From: Drosophila miranda
Taxonomy: Eukaryota; Arthropoda; Insecta; Diptera; Drosophilidae
DNA: 64,000 nucleotides
Assembly (NCBI RefSeq): GCF_003369915.1
Contig: NW_022881603.1
Location: forward strand, 1,860,001-1,924,000
Direction: 5' to 3'
Every line of letters begins with the position of its first letter. The first letter of the stretch is position 1. Of this stretch, positions 32,526-44,774 are shown one piece after another. The notes beneath the pieces are model-generated. The model had not been told where the DNA came from. It saw only the letters and a program-made list of their open reading frames with translations, and did no database searches. A program made the translations under genes and the position numbers.

Positions 32526-32875
32526 TTATCCCTCATCGGAATCGGATTGATTTGTCGGCTTGAGGCTGCCAAAGACCTTGGCCGGTATGGCCTTTTGTTC
32601 GAAGCGCAGTTTCTTCATGATGAGGCCCTCGTCATCGGTTTTGGTTGTGGCCTGGCCTGCCTCGGCCTGGTCTCCACTCGGCTGCTGCGGGTCCTCCTCC
32701 TCATCGTCGTCGTCGTCCTCGCTGTCGCCAATACCAATCTCACTTTATTTTCCTTGCCCTTGGCCCCGCCCTGGGTCTCGCCGCGCACAAACATGATATT
32801 GGAGGCAGCCTTCTCGGCGGGCTTCTGCTTGGCCTCGGCCGCCGCCTGGCGGGCCTTCTCCTCGAGCAGCCGCAT
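32526..32875 (-). pseudogene. fand: fand C-terminal fragment, unit F
   Basis: Carries the 13-bp loss seen in unit E; otherwise the same. Confidence 0.85.
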
Positions 32876-32890
32876 GGCTGTGGATGTGGA

Positions 32891-33231
32891 TTGTGAATGC
32901 CACAGATTTTCGCAAAGTTTTGAAATTTTCTTGTAGCAGTGACTTATCACAGAAGTCTGGATCCAAAACATCGTTGCTCTCGCTCTTATAGTCTTTGAGC
33001 ACTAGGCGCTGAAGGGGACGGACAGACGGACGGACGGACAGACGGACGGACGGACAGACGGACGGACGGACAGACGGACAGACAGACATGGCTCAATCGA
33101 CTCGGCTATTGATGCTGATCAAGAATATCTATACTTTATGGGGTCGGAAACGATTCCTTCTGGACGTTACACACATCCACTTTTACCACAAATCTAATAT
33201 ACCCCAATACTCATTTTGAGTATCGGGTATA
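32891..33231 (-). mobile_element. DINE-1 fragment between units F and G
   Basis: Short-junction form with a longer GTCY tract (about 33017-33088) than its neighbours. Confidence 0.85.
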
Positions 33232-34567
33232 AAAATCACAATTATAAAGGGAGTCAGGGCGAGGCATACACTGTCAAAAAACAATATACGAGAATAAATA
33301 ATTAAACCCATTTTTATAAACGTTTCTCCCGATATTATTCTCTAAATTGAAAGAAAACAACAGGCATATATTTTCATTAGCTTTGAACTGAAAACCTTTT
33401 AAGATAAGCCGAAGTTGACTTTTTCGGTATTTTTCGTTATTTGTATAGTCCTGTTTGCCTTTAGTATTTATAGTATTTTAGTATTTTGTTGTATATCTTT
33501 TTTTTATTCTAAATAATGTATGTACCTACTCCATATATGTAACATTAAGTTTAAGTATGTATCTCCTGTGATCAATTGTTTTTCCCCTTAAATGTAAAAC
33601 TAGATTAAGTTGCCACGAAAGGTAGCAGTAAACTTGTTTACAATAAAATACAAATTTTCCACATGAAAAAAAAAAAAAAAAAAAAAAATATCTTTTTAGT
33701 TCATCGCCTATAATCGTACAGCAAAGAAAAACATAAACATTTTCGGTTCTTTTTGTGCGCGAATAATCCACTAATTTTTCCCGCAAGACGCACTTAGCAC
33801 CAAAGACGCTCAGCTACAGCGGTACAACAAATGAAACGAGAAGGCAGCAATTTTTGGTCGAATAACAACAAGAGATCACCAAAAAAAAACGGGACACGTT
33901 GACATATTAATGTAAATATATGTAATTCTTTCCGGTCATTGATTGTATTTATAATCCTATTAAATTAGTGGTTTAAGTTAGTGGAAGGCGCAGCTAAGAG
34001 GCAACGGTACAGCAACTGGAATTTCCAAGCAACTCCACTCAACGAAAAGAAAGCGAGCGAAAGAGAATTAGAAGATCACGCGATGCGTCGCTTCCAATGC
34101 GAAAACCGAACGCATCGCTGTATGCGTGTGCATGTGTGTGCAGTTGCGGTTTTTGGCTGTGCATGGGAGAGCTCTATGTAAAGCCTCTGTATGCAATAGC
34201 AACGCAATAATGAGCATAAGTATAGATGCTTGAGCGTTGAAGTGAAATGATGAACAGAAGAGAGGAAAAGTAAAATAAGCGGGAAATTTCTCCACCATTT
34301 GTATTGCAAAAATGTTTTTCGAGGTTTTTAACGAGCCCGATTTGTAAAGACCTCACCTAGGCCAGATTTGCCCTATATGTCATGTATATTCTCGATTTAT
34401 AATGAATCTCAACAATAAAATGGCGACCTTTTTGCATATTTTATGTGGTTATTTTCATCCTTCAATCAGCATGGAAGCTCATGGGTGGGGTGTGGGGGTA
34501 CTTCAATTAACAACAAATTTGGAACGCGGAACATTAACAAAGGAATTGTGTAACGAACATAATCAGA
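33232..34567 (-). other. S-Lap 3' flank, unit G
   Basis: B/C-type flank enlarged by a poly(A) retrocopy at 33503-33687. Otherwise non-coding. Confidence 0.7.
33503..33687 (+). mobile_element. Short 5'-truncated retrocopy with poly(A) tail
   Basis: About 185 bp ending in AATAAA, then about 14 bases, then a run of 23 A. It is bordered by a 10-bp duplication (ATATCTTTTT) of the target, which is unbroken in units A-F. This is the signature of LINE-machinery integration of a polyadenylated transcript end. The source gene or LINE is not recognised; no coding sequence is visible. Confidence 0.85.
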
Positions 34568-36151
34568 TTACTTGCCGTCGGGGCAAGCCATCTGAAACAG
34601 AAACTGAACGATGGTGCGAGTGGGACGGCCAGTCATGCGGTTCTTCAGCAAATATGGCAGCGGATTGTAGCGCGTCAGCATGCCCACGTTGCGGATGTCC
34701 AGGTGGGCCCAGTCGACGCACGGCACCAGCTCGTGCAGAACGGCGGCAGCAATGCAGCTGGAGGCGGGGCCACGTCCGCGGTTGCTGATGTCAAAGGTGT
34801 CGTTCGGCATGATCAGCTCCTGGAAGTAGCGCCACAGGGGCAGACGCCAAACGCGATCCCCCGTAAGGGCACCGGCCTTCTCGAACTGCTTGTAGACGAA
34901 ATTCGAATTGCTGAAAATCCCGGCTGCTGCTCCGCCCAGCGCTGGGCAGACGGCGTAGCCCACTGTAGCAATGTCCACGACCATGCGCGGCTTGTAGATC
35001 GTCTGGGCGTAGAGCAAGGGATCGGCCATGGCCATCACACCAGCCTTGCTGACGTCCACGAAGCCGAGAGTTTTGCCATTGAGGAGGGACACCACGTCGC
35101 CAGGCTTGGCAGCCATTCCGGAGGGCATGTTCTCGCACAGCGGCAGCAGTGCCGTTATGTTTAGGGGCAGCGATAGGGCGGCGGCGGCTCGGATGACGCC
35201 CACGCAGGCGGCTGCACCGGACATGCAGCCGCGGTACATGGACAAGCAGTCCTTGGGACGGAGGCAGAGGCCCCCGCTGTTGAATGTGAAGCCCTTGCCC
35301 AGCAGGAGGATGGGCTTGTCCTCGGGTGCGGTGCCGCAGTAGGCGATTTCCAAGATGATCGGCGGCTCGCAGCTGCCCTTGGCCACCATCAAGAAGCTGT
35401 TCAAGCTCTTGGACTCGATCCAGTCCATGCTGCGTACCTCCACGGATACCCCGCAGGGGCACAGGGCATCCACCGTTGACTGGGCGAAGATTGTGGGCGT
35501 CATCTGATTGGCCGGCGTATCGGCCAGGCGACGGGCCAGGTTCTGCGATTCGGCCTTGAACAGGCCCCGCATCCAGGCATCCGAGTCGGGAGAGTCGTAC
35601 AGCTCCAGTTTGGGAATGAGTGTGCGGTCCCGACGGCGCTTGTTGGTGTTGTAGCGCCAGACGGCCAAGGCGCTCCCCTCGGCCGCCTGCTCCACATACT
35701 CCATCGACTCCACGAAGACATCTGTGCAGCCCTGCAGTTGAAGGGAACGAGCCCCCACGCCGGCAGCGACGCGAGCGTTCTCCATTCCCTCGTCGATCAT
35801 CTCCAGGTCGTTGAAGCCGGCCCCCTCCTGTCCCACGCCGACCACGGCCACCGCACGGAACTCCGCATCCACGTTCATGAAGACACGGCCTTTTCCCAGC
35901 TGGCCACTCAGGCCCGTCTCGCGTATGAGATCAGTGATCTTACCCTGGACGCGATCGTCAAACTTCTCGCCGGATGGTGTCATCTTGGGCTGGCGGTCGC
36001 CCTCCTTGGCGTACACGCCCACCACAACGCCTTTGATCACCGAGTCACATTTCTCGGCGTAGTGCAGTCGCTGTTCCACATCTCTGCGTCTGGCCAGGAA
36101 TGTGTGCTGGACACGCCTGCACAGGGCGTGCATCAAGCGTACAGACTTCAT
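34568..36151 (-). CDS. S-Lap1: S-Lap copy G, intact
   Basis: Intact 527 codons with V153, Q444 and P449, the same combination as copy C on the other arm. Private changes include L in the EQRLHYAEK segment and F in GKGFTFNSGG. Metal-ligand positions are altered as in copy C. Confidence 0.9.
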   Translation of the reverse strand: MKSVRLMHALCRRVQHTFLARRRDVEQRLHYAEKCDSVIKGVVVGVYAKEGDRQPKMTPSGEKFDDRVQGKITDLIRETGLSGQLGKGRVFMNVDAEFRAVAVVGVGQEGAGFNDLEMIDEGMENARVAAGVGARSLQLQGCTDVFVESMEYVEQAAEGSALAVWRYNTNKRRRDRTLIPKLELYDSPDSDAWMRGLFKAESQNLARRLADTPANQMTPTIFAQSTVDALCPCGVSVEVRSMDWIESKSLNSFLMVAKGSCEPPIILEIAYCGTAPEDKPILLLGKGFTFNSGGLCLRPKDCLSMYRGCMSGAAACVGVIRAAAALSLPLNITALLPLCENMPSGMAAKPGDVVSLLNGKTLGFVDVSKAGVMAMADPLLYAQTIYKPRMVVDIATVGYAVCPALGGAAAGIFSNSNFVYKQFEKAGALTGDRVWRLPLWRYFQELIMPNDTFDISNRGRGPASSCIAAAVLHELVPCVDWAHLDIRNVGMLTRYNPLPYLLKNRMTGRPTRTIVQFLFQMACPDGK

Positions 36152-36489
36152 CGCTTAATGATAGTGACAGTCCCTCGCGACAGGTTACGAAAGTTCTCTT
36201 ATTTTTCAGACAGTTCCAGACAAATTTTGCTTTTTTTTGCGAATAAAAAAAATGTAAATCTAAAAAATAGAGAGAATAGATGTGCTTCCAACAGCTGATT
36301 CGAAAGGAATGAGATATCCCAAGGCTCAAACTCTGGCAGGGAAACATTGCCAGCGCCTGCTGAGATTCGAGGAATTTATGAATTTCCGAACAAAACGAAG
36401 AATAGGTCTCCGAAGAATAGGTCTCAAATCGAGGGAAGTATTCCACAGACATACATTTATATTTCGCGTAATCAAAAGAAACAAAAGAT

Positions 36490-36852
36490 TTATCCCTCAT
36501 CGGAATCGGATTGATTTGTCGGCTTGAGGCTGCCAAAGACCTTGGCCGGTATGGCCTTTTGTTCGAAGCGCAGTTTCTTCATGATGAGGCCCTCGTCATC
36601 GGTTTTGGTTGTGGCCTGGCCTGCCTCGGCCTGGTCTCCACTCGGCTGCTGCGGGTCCTCCTCCTCATCGTCGTCGTCGTCCTCGCTGTCGCCAATACCA
36701 ATCTCATCCGGATTGACGACTTTATTTTCCTTGCCCTTGGCCCCGCCCTGGGTCTCGCCGCGCACAAACATGATATTGGAGGCAGCCTTCTCGGCGGGCT
36801 TCTGCTTGGCCTCGGCCGCCGCCTGGCGGGCCTTCTCCTCGAGCAGCCGCAT
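36490..36852 (-). pseudogene. fand: fand C-terminal fragment, unit G
   Basis: 120 open codons (GLIM form). The frame extends upstream into DINE-1 to an ATG at 36948, giving a 152-codon chimeric frame as in units C and D. Confidence 0.85.
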
Positions 36853-36867
36853 GGCTGTGGATGTGGA

Positions 36868-37211
36868 TTGTGGATGCCACAGATTTTCGCAAAGTTTTGA
36901 AATTTTCTTGTAGCAGTGACTTATCACAGAAGTCTGGATCCAAAACATCGTTGCTCTCGCTCTTATAGTCTTTGAGCACTAGGCGGGGACGGGGACGGAC
37001 AGACGGACGGACGGACAGACGGACAGACGGACGGACGGACAGACGGACAGACAGACATGGCTCAATCGACTCGGCTATTGATGCTGATCAAGAATATCTA
37101 TACTTTATGGGGTCGGAAACGATTCCTTCTGGACGTTACACACATCCACTTTTACCACAAATCTAATATACTCATTTTGAGTACCAATACTCATTTTGAG
37201 TATCGGGTATA
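36868..37211 (-). mobile_element. DINE-1 fragment between units G and H
   Basis: Short-junction form at the fand side. At the other end it carries the duplicated TACTCATTTTGAG variant shared with the DINE-1 pieces 3' of A, I and J. Different ends match different unit types, which suggests recombination within the element. Confidence 0.85.
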
Positions 37212-38447
37212 AAAATCACAATTATAAAGGGAGTCAGGGCGAGGCATACACTGTCAAAAAACAATATACGAGAATAAATAATTAAACCCATTTTTATAAA
37301 CGTTTGTCCCGATATTATTCTCTAAATTGAAAGAAAACAACAGGCATATATTTTCATTAGCTTTGAACTGAAAACCTTTTAAGATAAGCCGAAGTTGACT
37401 TTTTCGGTATTTTTCGTTATTTGTATAGTCCTGTTTGCCTTTAGTATTTATAGTATTTTAGTATTTTGTTGTATATCTTTTTTTTATTCTAAATAATGTA
37501 TGTACCTACTCCATATATGTAACATTAAGTTTAAGTATGTATCTCCTGTGATCAATTGTTTTTCCCCTTAAATGTAAAACTAGATTAAGTTGCCACGAAA
37601 GGTAGCAGTAAACTTGTTTACAATAAAATACAAATTTTCCACATGAAAAAAAAAAAAAAAAAAAAAAAATATCTTTTTAGTTCATCGCCTATAATCGTAC
37701 AGCAAAGAAAAACCTAAACATTTTCGGTTCTTTTTGTGCGCGAATAATCCACTAATTTTTCCCGCAAGACGCACTTAGCACCAAAGACGCTCAGCTACAG
37801 CGGTACAACAAATGAAACGAGAAGGCAGCAATTTTTGGTCGAATAACAACAAGAGATCACCAAAAAAAAACGGGACACGTTGACATATTAATGTAAATAT
37901 ATGTAATTCTTTCCGGTCATTGATTGTATTTATAATCCTATTAAATTAGTGGTTTAAGTTAGTGGAAGGCGCAGCTAAGAGGCAACGGTACAGCAACTGG
38001 AATTTCCAAGCAACTTCACTCAACGAAAAGAAAGCGAGCGAAAGAGAATTAGAAGATCACGCCATGCGTCGCTCCCAATGCGAAAACCGAACGCATCGCT
38101 GTATGCGTGTGCATGTGTGTGCAGTTGCGGTTTTTGGCTGTGCATGGGAGAGCTCTATGTAAGCAATAGCAACGCAATAATGAGCATAAGTATAGATGCT
38201 TGAGCGTTGAAGTGAAATGATGAACAGAAGAGAGGAAAAGTAAAATAAGCGGGAAATTTCTCCATTTATATTGCAAAAATGTTTTTCGAGGTTTTTAATT
38301 TTATGTTTTATTTTATTATTTTATGTGGTTATTTTCATCCTTCAATCAGCATGGAAGCTCATGGGTGGGGTGTGGGGGTACTTCAATTAACAACAAATTT
38401 GGAACGCGGAACATTAACAAAGGAATTGTGTAACGAACATAATCAGA
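37212..38447 (-). other. S-Lap 3' flank, unit H
   Basis: Contains the second poly(A) retrocopy. Near 38297-38325 about 130 bp of the flank is replaced by a short AT-rich stretch (TTTTATGTTTTATTTTATTA). A 17-bp loss at 38160 removes the AAGCCTCTGTAAGC-type segment. Confidence 0.7.
37483..37668 (+). mobile_element. Second copy of the poly(A) retrocopy
   Basis: Same insertion site, same target duplication and same body as at 33503, with a tail one A longer. It spread by unit duplication or conversion, not by a second insertion. Confidence 0.85.
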
Positions 38448-40031
38448 TTACTTGCCGTCGGGGCAAGCCATCTGAAACAGAAACTGAACGATGGTGCGAG
38501 TGGGACGGCCAGTCATGCGGTTCTTCAGCAAATATGGCAGCGGATTGTAGCGCGTCAGCATGCCCACGTTGCGGATGTCCAGGTGGGCCCAGTCGACGCA
38601 CGGCACCAGCTCGTGCAGAACGGCGGCAGCGATGCAGCTGGAGGCGGGGCCACGTCCGCGGTTGCTGATGTCAAAGGTGTCGTTCGGCATGATCAGCTCC
38701 TTGAAGTAGCGCCACAGGGGCAGACGCCAAACGCGATCCCCCGTAAGGGCACCGGCCTTCTCGAACTGCTTGTAGACGAAGTTCGAATTGCTGAAAATCC
38801 CGGCTGCTGCTCCGCCCAGCGCTGGGCAGACGGCGTAGCCCACTGTAGCAATGTCCACGACCATGCGCGGCTTGTAGATCGTCTGGGCGTAGAGCAAGGG
38901 ATCGGCCATGGCCATCACACCAGCCTTGCTGACGTCCACGAAGCCGAGAGTTTTGCCATTGAGGAGGGACACCACGTCGCCAGGCTTGGCAGCCATTCCG
39001 GAGGGCATGTTCTCGCACAGCGGCAGCAGTGCCGTTATGTTTAGGGGCAGCGATAGGGCGGCGGCGGCTCGGATGACGCCCACGCAGGCGGCTGCACCGG
39101 ACATGCAGCCGCGGTACATGGACAAGCAGTCCTTGGGACGGAGGCAGAGGCCCCCGCTGTTGAATGTGATGCCCTTGCCCAGCAGGAGGATGGGCTTGTC
39201 CTCGGGTGCGGTGCCGCAGTAGGCGATTTCCAAGATGATCGGCGGCTCGCAGCTGCCCTTGGCCACCATCAAGAAGCTGTTCAAGCTCTTGGACTCGATC
39301 CAGTCCATGCTGCGTACCTCCACGGATACCCCGCAGGGGCACAGGGCATCCACCGTTGACTGGGCGAAGATTGTGGGCGTCATCTGATTGGCCGGCGTAT
39401 CGGCCAGGCGACGGGCCAGGTTCTGCGATTCGGCCTTGAACAGGCCCCGCATCCAGGCATCCGAGTCGGGAGAGTCGTACAGCTCCAGTTTGGGAATGAG
39501 TGTGCGGTCCCGACGGCGCTTGTTGGTGTTGTAGCGCCAGACGGCCAAGGCGCTCCCCTCGGCCGCCTGCTCCGCATACTCCATCGACTCCACGAAGACA
39601 TCTGTGCAGCCCTGCAGATGAAGGGAACGAGCCCCCACGCCGGCAGCGACGCGAGCGTTCTCCATTCCCTCGTCGATCATCTCCAGGTCGTTGAAGCCGG
39701 CCCCCTCCTGTCCCACGCCGACCACGGCCACCGCACGGAACTCCGCATCCACGTTCATGAAGACACGGCCTTTTCCCAGCTGGCCACTCAGGCCCGTCTC
39801 GCGTATGAGATCAGTGATCTTACCCTGGACGCGATCGTCAAACTTCTCGCCGGATGGTGTCATCTTGGGCTGGCGGTCGCCCTCCTTGGCGTACACGCCC
39901 ACCACAACGCCTTTGATCACCGAGTCACATTTCTCGGCGTAGTGCCGTCGCTGTTCCACATCTCTGCGTCTGGCCAGGAATGTGTGCTGGACACGCCTGC
40001 ACAGGGCGTGCATCAAGCGTACAGACTTCAT
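38448..40031 (-). CDS. S-Lap1: S-Lap copy H, intact
   Basis: Intact 527 codons. A153, A157, A324, K360 and K444 place it with copies A, I and J. H replaces Q in the ARSLHLQG segment, shared with copy I only. Its spacer is a few bases shorter than others near 40077. Active-site substitutions unchanged. Confidence 0.9.
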   Translation of the reverse strand: MKSVRLMHALCRRVQHTFLARRRDVEQRRHYAEKCDSVIKGVVVGVYAKEGDRQPKMTPSGEKFDDRVQGKITDLIRETGLSGQLGKGRVFMNVDAEFRAVAVVGVGQEGAGFNDLEMIDEGMENARVAAGVGARSLHLQGCTDVFVESMEYAEQAAEGSALAVWRYNTNKRRRDRTLIPKLELYDSPDSDAWMRGLFKAESQNLARRLADTPANQMTPTIFAQSTVDALCPCGVSVEVRSMDWIESKSLNSFLMVAKGSCEPPIILEIAYCGTAPEDKPILLLGKGITFNSGGLCLRPKDCLSMYRGCMSGAAACVGVIRAAAALSLPLNITALLPLCENMPSGMAAKPGDVVSLLNGKTLGFVDVSKAGVMAMADPLLYAQTIYKPRMVVDIATVGYAVCPALGGAAAGIFSNSNFVYKQFEKAGALTGDRVWRLPLWRYFKELIMPNDTFDISNRGRGPASSCIAAAVLHELVPCVDWAHLDIRNVGMLTRYNPLPYLLKNRMTGRPTRTIVQFLFQMACPDGK

Positions 40032-40367
40032 CGCTTAATGATAGTGACAGTCCCTCGCGACAGGTTACGAAAGTTCTTATTTTTCAGACAGTTCCAGACA
40101 AATTTTGCTTTTTTTTGCGAATAAAAAAAATGTAAATCTAAAAAATAGAGAGAATAGATGTGCTTCCAACAGCTGATTCGAAAGGAATGAGATATCCCAA
40201 GGCTCAAACTCTGGCAGGGAAACATTGCCAACGCCTGCTGAGATTCGAGGAATTTATGAATTTCCGAACAAAACGAAGAATAGGTCTCCGAAGAATAGGT
40301 CTCAAATCGAGGGAAGTATTCCACAGACATACATTTATATTTCGCGTAATCAAAAGAAACTAATGAT

Positions 40368-40730
40368 TTATCCCTCATCGGAATCGGATTGATTTGTCGG
40401 CTTGAGGCTGCCAAAGACCTTGGCCGGTATGGCCTTTTGTTCGAAGCGCAGTTTCTTCATGATGAGGCCCTCGTCATCGGTTTTGGTTGTGGCCTGGCCT
40501 GCCTCGGCCTGGTCTCCACTCGGCTGCTGCGGGTCCTCCTCCTCATCGTCGTCGTCGTCCTCGCTGTCGCCAATACCAATCTCATCCGGATTGACGACTT
40601 TATTTTCCTTGCCTTTGGCCCCGCCCTGGGTCTCGCCGCGCACAAACATGATATTGGAGGCAGCCTTCTCGGCGGGCTTCTGCTTGGCCTCGGCCGCCGC
40701 CTGGCGGGCCTTCTCCTCGAGCAGCCGCAT
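40368..40730 (-). pseudogene. fand: fand C-terminal fragment, unit H
   Basis: 120 open codons (GLIM form). The DINE-1 junction is the long form with the CCCCGCCCACTTCCGCCC block, as in unit B. Confidence 0.85.
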
Positions 40731-40745
40731 GGCTGTGGATGTGGA

Positions 40746-41117
40746 TTGTGGATGCCACAGATTTTCGCCCTTTGTGGGGGCGGAAGTGGGCGGGGCAAAG
40801 TTTTGAAATTTTCTTGTAGCAGTGACTTATCACAGAAGTCTGGATGCAAAACATCGTTGCTCTCGCTCTTATAGTCTTTGAGCACTAGGCGCTGAAGGGA
40901 ACGGACAGACGGACGGACGGACAGACGGACAGACGGACGGACGGACAGACGGACAGACAGACATGGCTCAATCGACTCGGCTATTGATGCTGATCAAGAA
41001 TATCTATACTTTATGGGGTCGGAAACGATTCCTTCTGGACGTTACACACATCCACTTTTACCACAAATCTAATGTACTCATTTTGAGTACCAATACTCAT
41101 TTTGAGTATCGGGTATA
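40746..41117 (-). mobile_element. DINE-1 fragment between units H and I
   Basis: Long-junction form with the TACTCATTTTGAG duplication variant at its terminus. Confidence 0.85.
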
Positions 41118-42113
41118 AAAATCACAATTATAAAGGGAGTCAGGGCGAGGCATACACTGTCAAAAAACAATATACGAGAATAAATAATTAAACCCATTTT
41201 TATAAACGTTTCTCCCGATATTATTCTCTAAATTGAAAGAAAACAACAGGCATATATTTTCATTAGCTTTGAACTGAAAACCTTTTAAGATAAGCCGAAG
41301 TTGACTTTTTTGGTATTTTTCTTTATTTGTATAGTCCTGTTTGCCTTTAGTATTTATAGTATTTTAGTATTTTGTTGTATATCTTTTTAGTTCATCGCCT
41401 ATAATCGTACAGCAAAGAAAAGCATAAACATTTTCGGTTCTTTTTGTGCGCGAATAATCCACTAATTTTTCCCGCAAGACGCACTTAGCACCAAAGACGG
41501 TCATTGATTGTATTTATAATCCTATTAAATTAGTGGTTTAAGTTAGTGGAAGGCGCAGCTAAGAGGCAACGGTACAGCAACTGGAATTTCCAAGCAACTC
41601 CACTCAACGAAAAGAAAGCGAGCGAAAGAGAATTAGAAGATCACGCGATGCGTCGCTCCCAATGCGAAAACCGAACGCATCGCTGTATGCGTGTGCATGT
41701 GTGTGCAGTTGCGGTTTTTGGCTGTGCATGGGAGAGCTCTATGTAAAGCCTCTGTAAGCAATAGCAACGCAATAATGAGCATAAGTATAGATGCTTGAGC
41801 GTTGAAGTGAAATGATGAACAGAAGAGAGGAAAAGTAAAATAAGCGTTAAATTTCTACATTTGTATTGCAAAAATGTTTTTCGAGGTTTTTAACGAGCCC
41901 GATTTGTAAAGACCTCACCTAGGCCAGATTTGCCCTATTCTTGACTTATAATGAATCTCAACAATAAAATGGCGACCTTTTTGCATATTTTATGTGGTTA
42001 TTTTCATCCTTCAATCAGCATGGAAGCTCATGGGTGGGGTGTGGGGGTACTTCAATTAACAAATTTGGAACGCGGAACATTAACAAAGGAATTGTGTAAC
42101 GAACATAATCAGA
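41118..42113 (-). other. S-Lap 3' flank, unit I
   Basis: Shortened form: the ~127-bp segment containing CTCAGCTACAGCGGTACAAC is missing near 41500, as in units A and J. Non-coding. Confidence 0.7.
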
Positions 42114-43694
42114 TTACTTGCCGTCGGGGCAAGCCATCTGAAACAGAAACTGAACGATGGTGCGAGTGGGACGCCAGTCATGCGGTTCTTCAGCAAATAT
42201 GGCAGCGGATTGTAGCGCGTCAGCATGCCCACGTTGCGGATGTCCAGGTGGGCCCAGTCGACGCACGGCACCAGCTCGTGCAGAACGGCGGCAGCGATGC
42301 AGCTGGAGGCGGGGCCACGTCCGCGGTTGCTGATGTCAAAGGTGTCGTTCGGCATGATCAGCTCCTTGAAGTAGCGCCACAGGGGCAGACGCCAAACGCG
42401 ATCCCCCGTAAGGGCACCGGCCTTCTCGAACTGCTTGTAGACGAAGTTCGAATTGCTGAAAATCCCGGCTGCTGCTCCGCCCAGCGCTGGGCAGACGGCG
42501 TAGCCCACTGTAGCAATGTCCACGACCATGCGCGGCTTGTAGATCGTCTGGGCGTAGAGCAAGGGATCGGCCATGGCCATCACACCAGCCTTGCTGACGT
42601 CCACGAAGCCGAGAGTTTTGCCATTGAGGAGGGACACCACGTCGCCAGGCTTGGCAGCCATTCCGGAGGGCATGTTCTCGCACAGCGGCAGCAGTGCCGT
42701 TATGTTTAGGGGCAGCGATAGGGCGGCGGCGGCTCGGATGACGCCCACGCAGGCGGCTGCACCGGACATGCAGCCGCGGTACATGGACAAGCAGTCCTTG
42801 GGACGGAGGCAGGCCCCCACTGTTGAATGTGATGCCCTTGCCCAGCAGGAGGATGGGCTTGTCCTCGGGTGCGGTGCCGCAGTAGGCGATTTCCAAGATG
42901 ATCGGCGGCTCGCAGCTGCCCTTGGCCACCATCAAGAAGCTGTTCAAGCTCTTGGACTCGATCCAGTCCATGCTGCGTACCTCCACGGATACCCCGCAGG
43001 GGCACAGGGCATCCACCGTTGACTGGGCGAAGATTGTGGGCGTCATCTGATTGGCCGGCGTATCGGCCAGGCGACGGGCCAGGTTCTGCGATTCGGCCTT
43101 GAACAGGCCCCGCATCCAGGCATCCGAGTCGGGAGAGTCGTACAGCTCCAGTTTGGGAATGAGTGTGCGGTCCCGACGGCGCTTGTTGGTGTTGTAGCGC
43201 CAGACGGCCAAGGCGCTCCCCTCGGCCGCCTGCTCCGCATACTCCATCGACTCCACGAAGACATCTGTGCAGCCCTGCAGATGAAGGGAACGAGCCCCCA
43301 CGCCGGCAGCGACGCGAGCGTTCTCCATTCCCTCGTCGATCATCTCCAGGTCGTTGAAGCCGGCCCCCTCCTGTCCCACGCCGACCACGGCCACCGCACG
43401 GAACTCCGCATCCACGTTCATGAAGACACGGCCTTTTCCCAGCTGGCCACTCAGGCCCGTCTCGCGTATGAGATCAGCGATCTTACCCTGGACGCGATCG
43501 TCAAACTTCTCGCCGGATGGTGTCATCTTGGGCTGGCGGTCGCCCTCCTTGGCGTACACGCCCTCCACAACGCCTTTGATCACCGAGTCACATTTCTCGG
43601 CGTAGTGCCGTCGCTGTTCCACATCTCTGCGTCTGGCCAGGAATGTGTGCTAGACACGCCTGCACAGGGCGTGCATCAAGCGTACAGACTTCAT
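42114..43694 (-). pseudogene. S-Lap1: S-Lap copy I, three lesions
   Basis: Full-length but with CAG-to-TAG at codon 15 (43650-43652), the 2-bp CT deletion near 42811 at the same site as in copy A, and a 1-bp deletion near 42174 close to the C-terminus. It is H-like otherwise (H in ARSLHLQG). The most damaged of the array copies. Confidence 0.9.
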
Positions 43695-44032
43695 CGCTTA
43701 ATGATAGTGACAGTCCCTCGCGACAGGTTACGAAAGTTCTCTTATTTTTCAGACAGTTCCAGACAAATTTTGCTTTTTTTTGCGAATAAAAAAAATGTAA
43801 ATCTAAAAAATAGAGAGAATAGATGTGCTTCCAACAGCTGATTCGAAAGGAATGAGATATCCCAAGGCTCAAACTCTGGCAGGGAAACATTGCCAACGCC
43901 TGCTGAGATTCGAGGAATTTATGAATTTCCGAACAAAACGAAGAATAGGTCTCCGAAGAATAGGTCTCAAATCGAGGGAAGTATTCCACAGACATACATT
44001 TATATTTCGGGTAATCAAAAGAAACAAAAGAT

Positions 44033-44395
44033 TTATCCCTCATCGGAATCGGATTGATTTGTCGGCTTGAGGCTGCCAAAGACCTTGGCCGGTATGGCCT
44101 TTTGTTCGAAGCGCAGTTTCTTCATGATGAGGCCCTCGTCATCGGTTTTGGTTGTGGCCTGGCCTGCCTCGGCCTGGTCTCCACTCGGCTGCTGCGGGTC
44201 CTCCTCCTCATCGTCGTCGTCGTCCTCGCTGTCGCCAATACCAATCTCATCCGGATTGACGACTTTATTTTCCTTGCCCTTGGCCCCGCCCTTGGTCTCG
44301 CCGCGCACAAACATGATATTGGAGGCAGCCTTCTCGGCGGGCTTCTGCTTGGCCTCGGCCGCCGCCTGGCGGGCCTTCTCCTCGAGCAGCCGCAT
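44033..44395 (-). pseudogene. fand: fand C-terminal fragment, unit I
   Basis: 120 open codons; K replaces Q in the GETKGG segment. Long-form DINE-1 junction. Confidence 0.85.
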
Positions 44396-44410
44396 GGCTG
44401 TGGATGTGGA

Positions 44411-44774
44411 TTGTGGATGCCACAGATTTTCGCCCTTTGTGGGGGCGGAAGTGGGCGGGGCAAAGTTTTGAAATTTTCTTGTAGCAGTGACTTATCACAG
44501 AAGTCTGGATCCAAAACATCGTTGCTCTCGCTCTTATAGTCTTTGAGCACTAGGCGCTGAAGGGAACGGACAGACGGACGGACGGACAGACGGACGGACG
44601 GACAGACGGACAGACAGACATGGCTCAATCGACTCGGCTATTGATGCTGATCAAGAATATCTATACTTTATGGGGTCGGACACGATTCCTTCTGGACGTT
44701 ACACACATCCTCTTTTACCACAAATCTAATATACTCATTTTGAGTACCAATACTCATTTTGAGTATCGGGTATA
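44411..44774 (-). mobile_element. DINE-1 fragment between units I and J
   Basis: Long-junction form with the terminal duplication variant. Confidence 0.85.
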
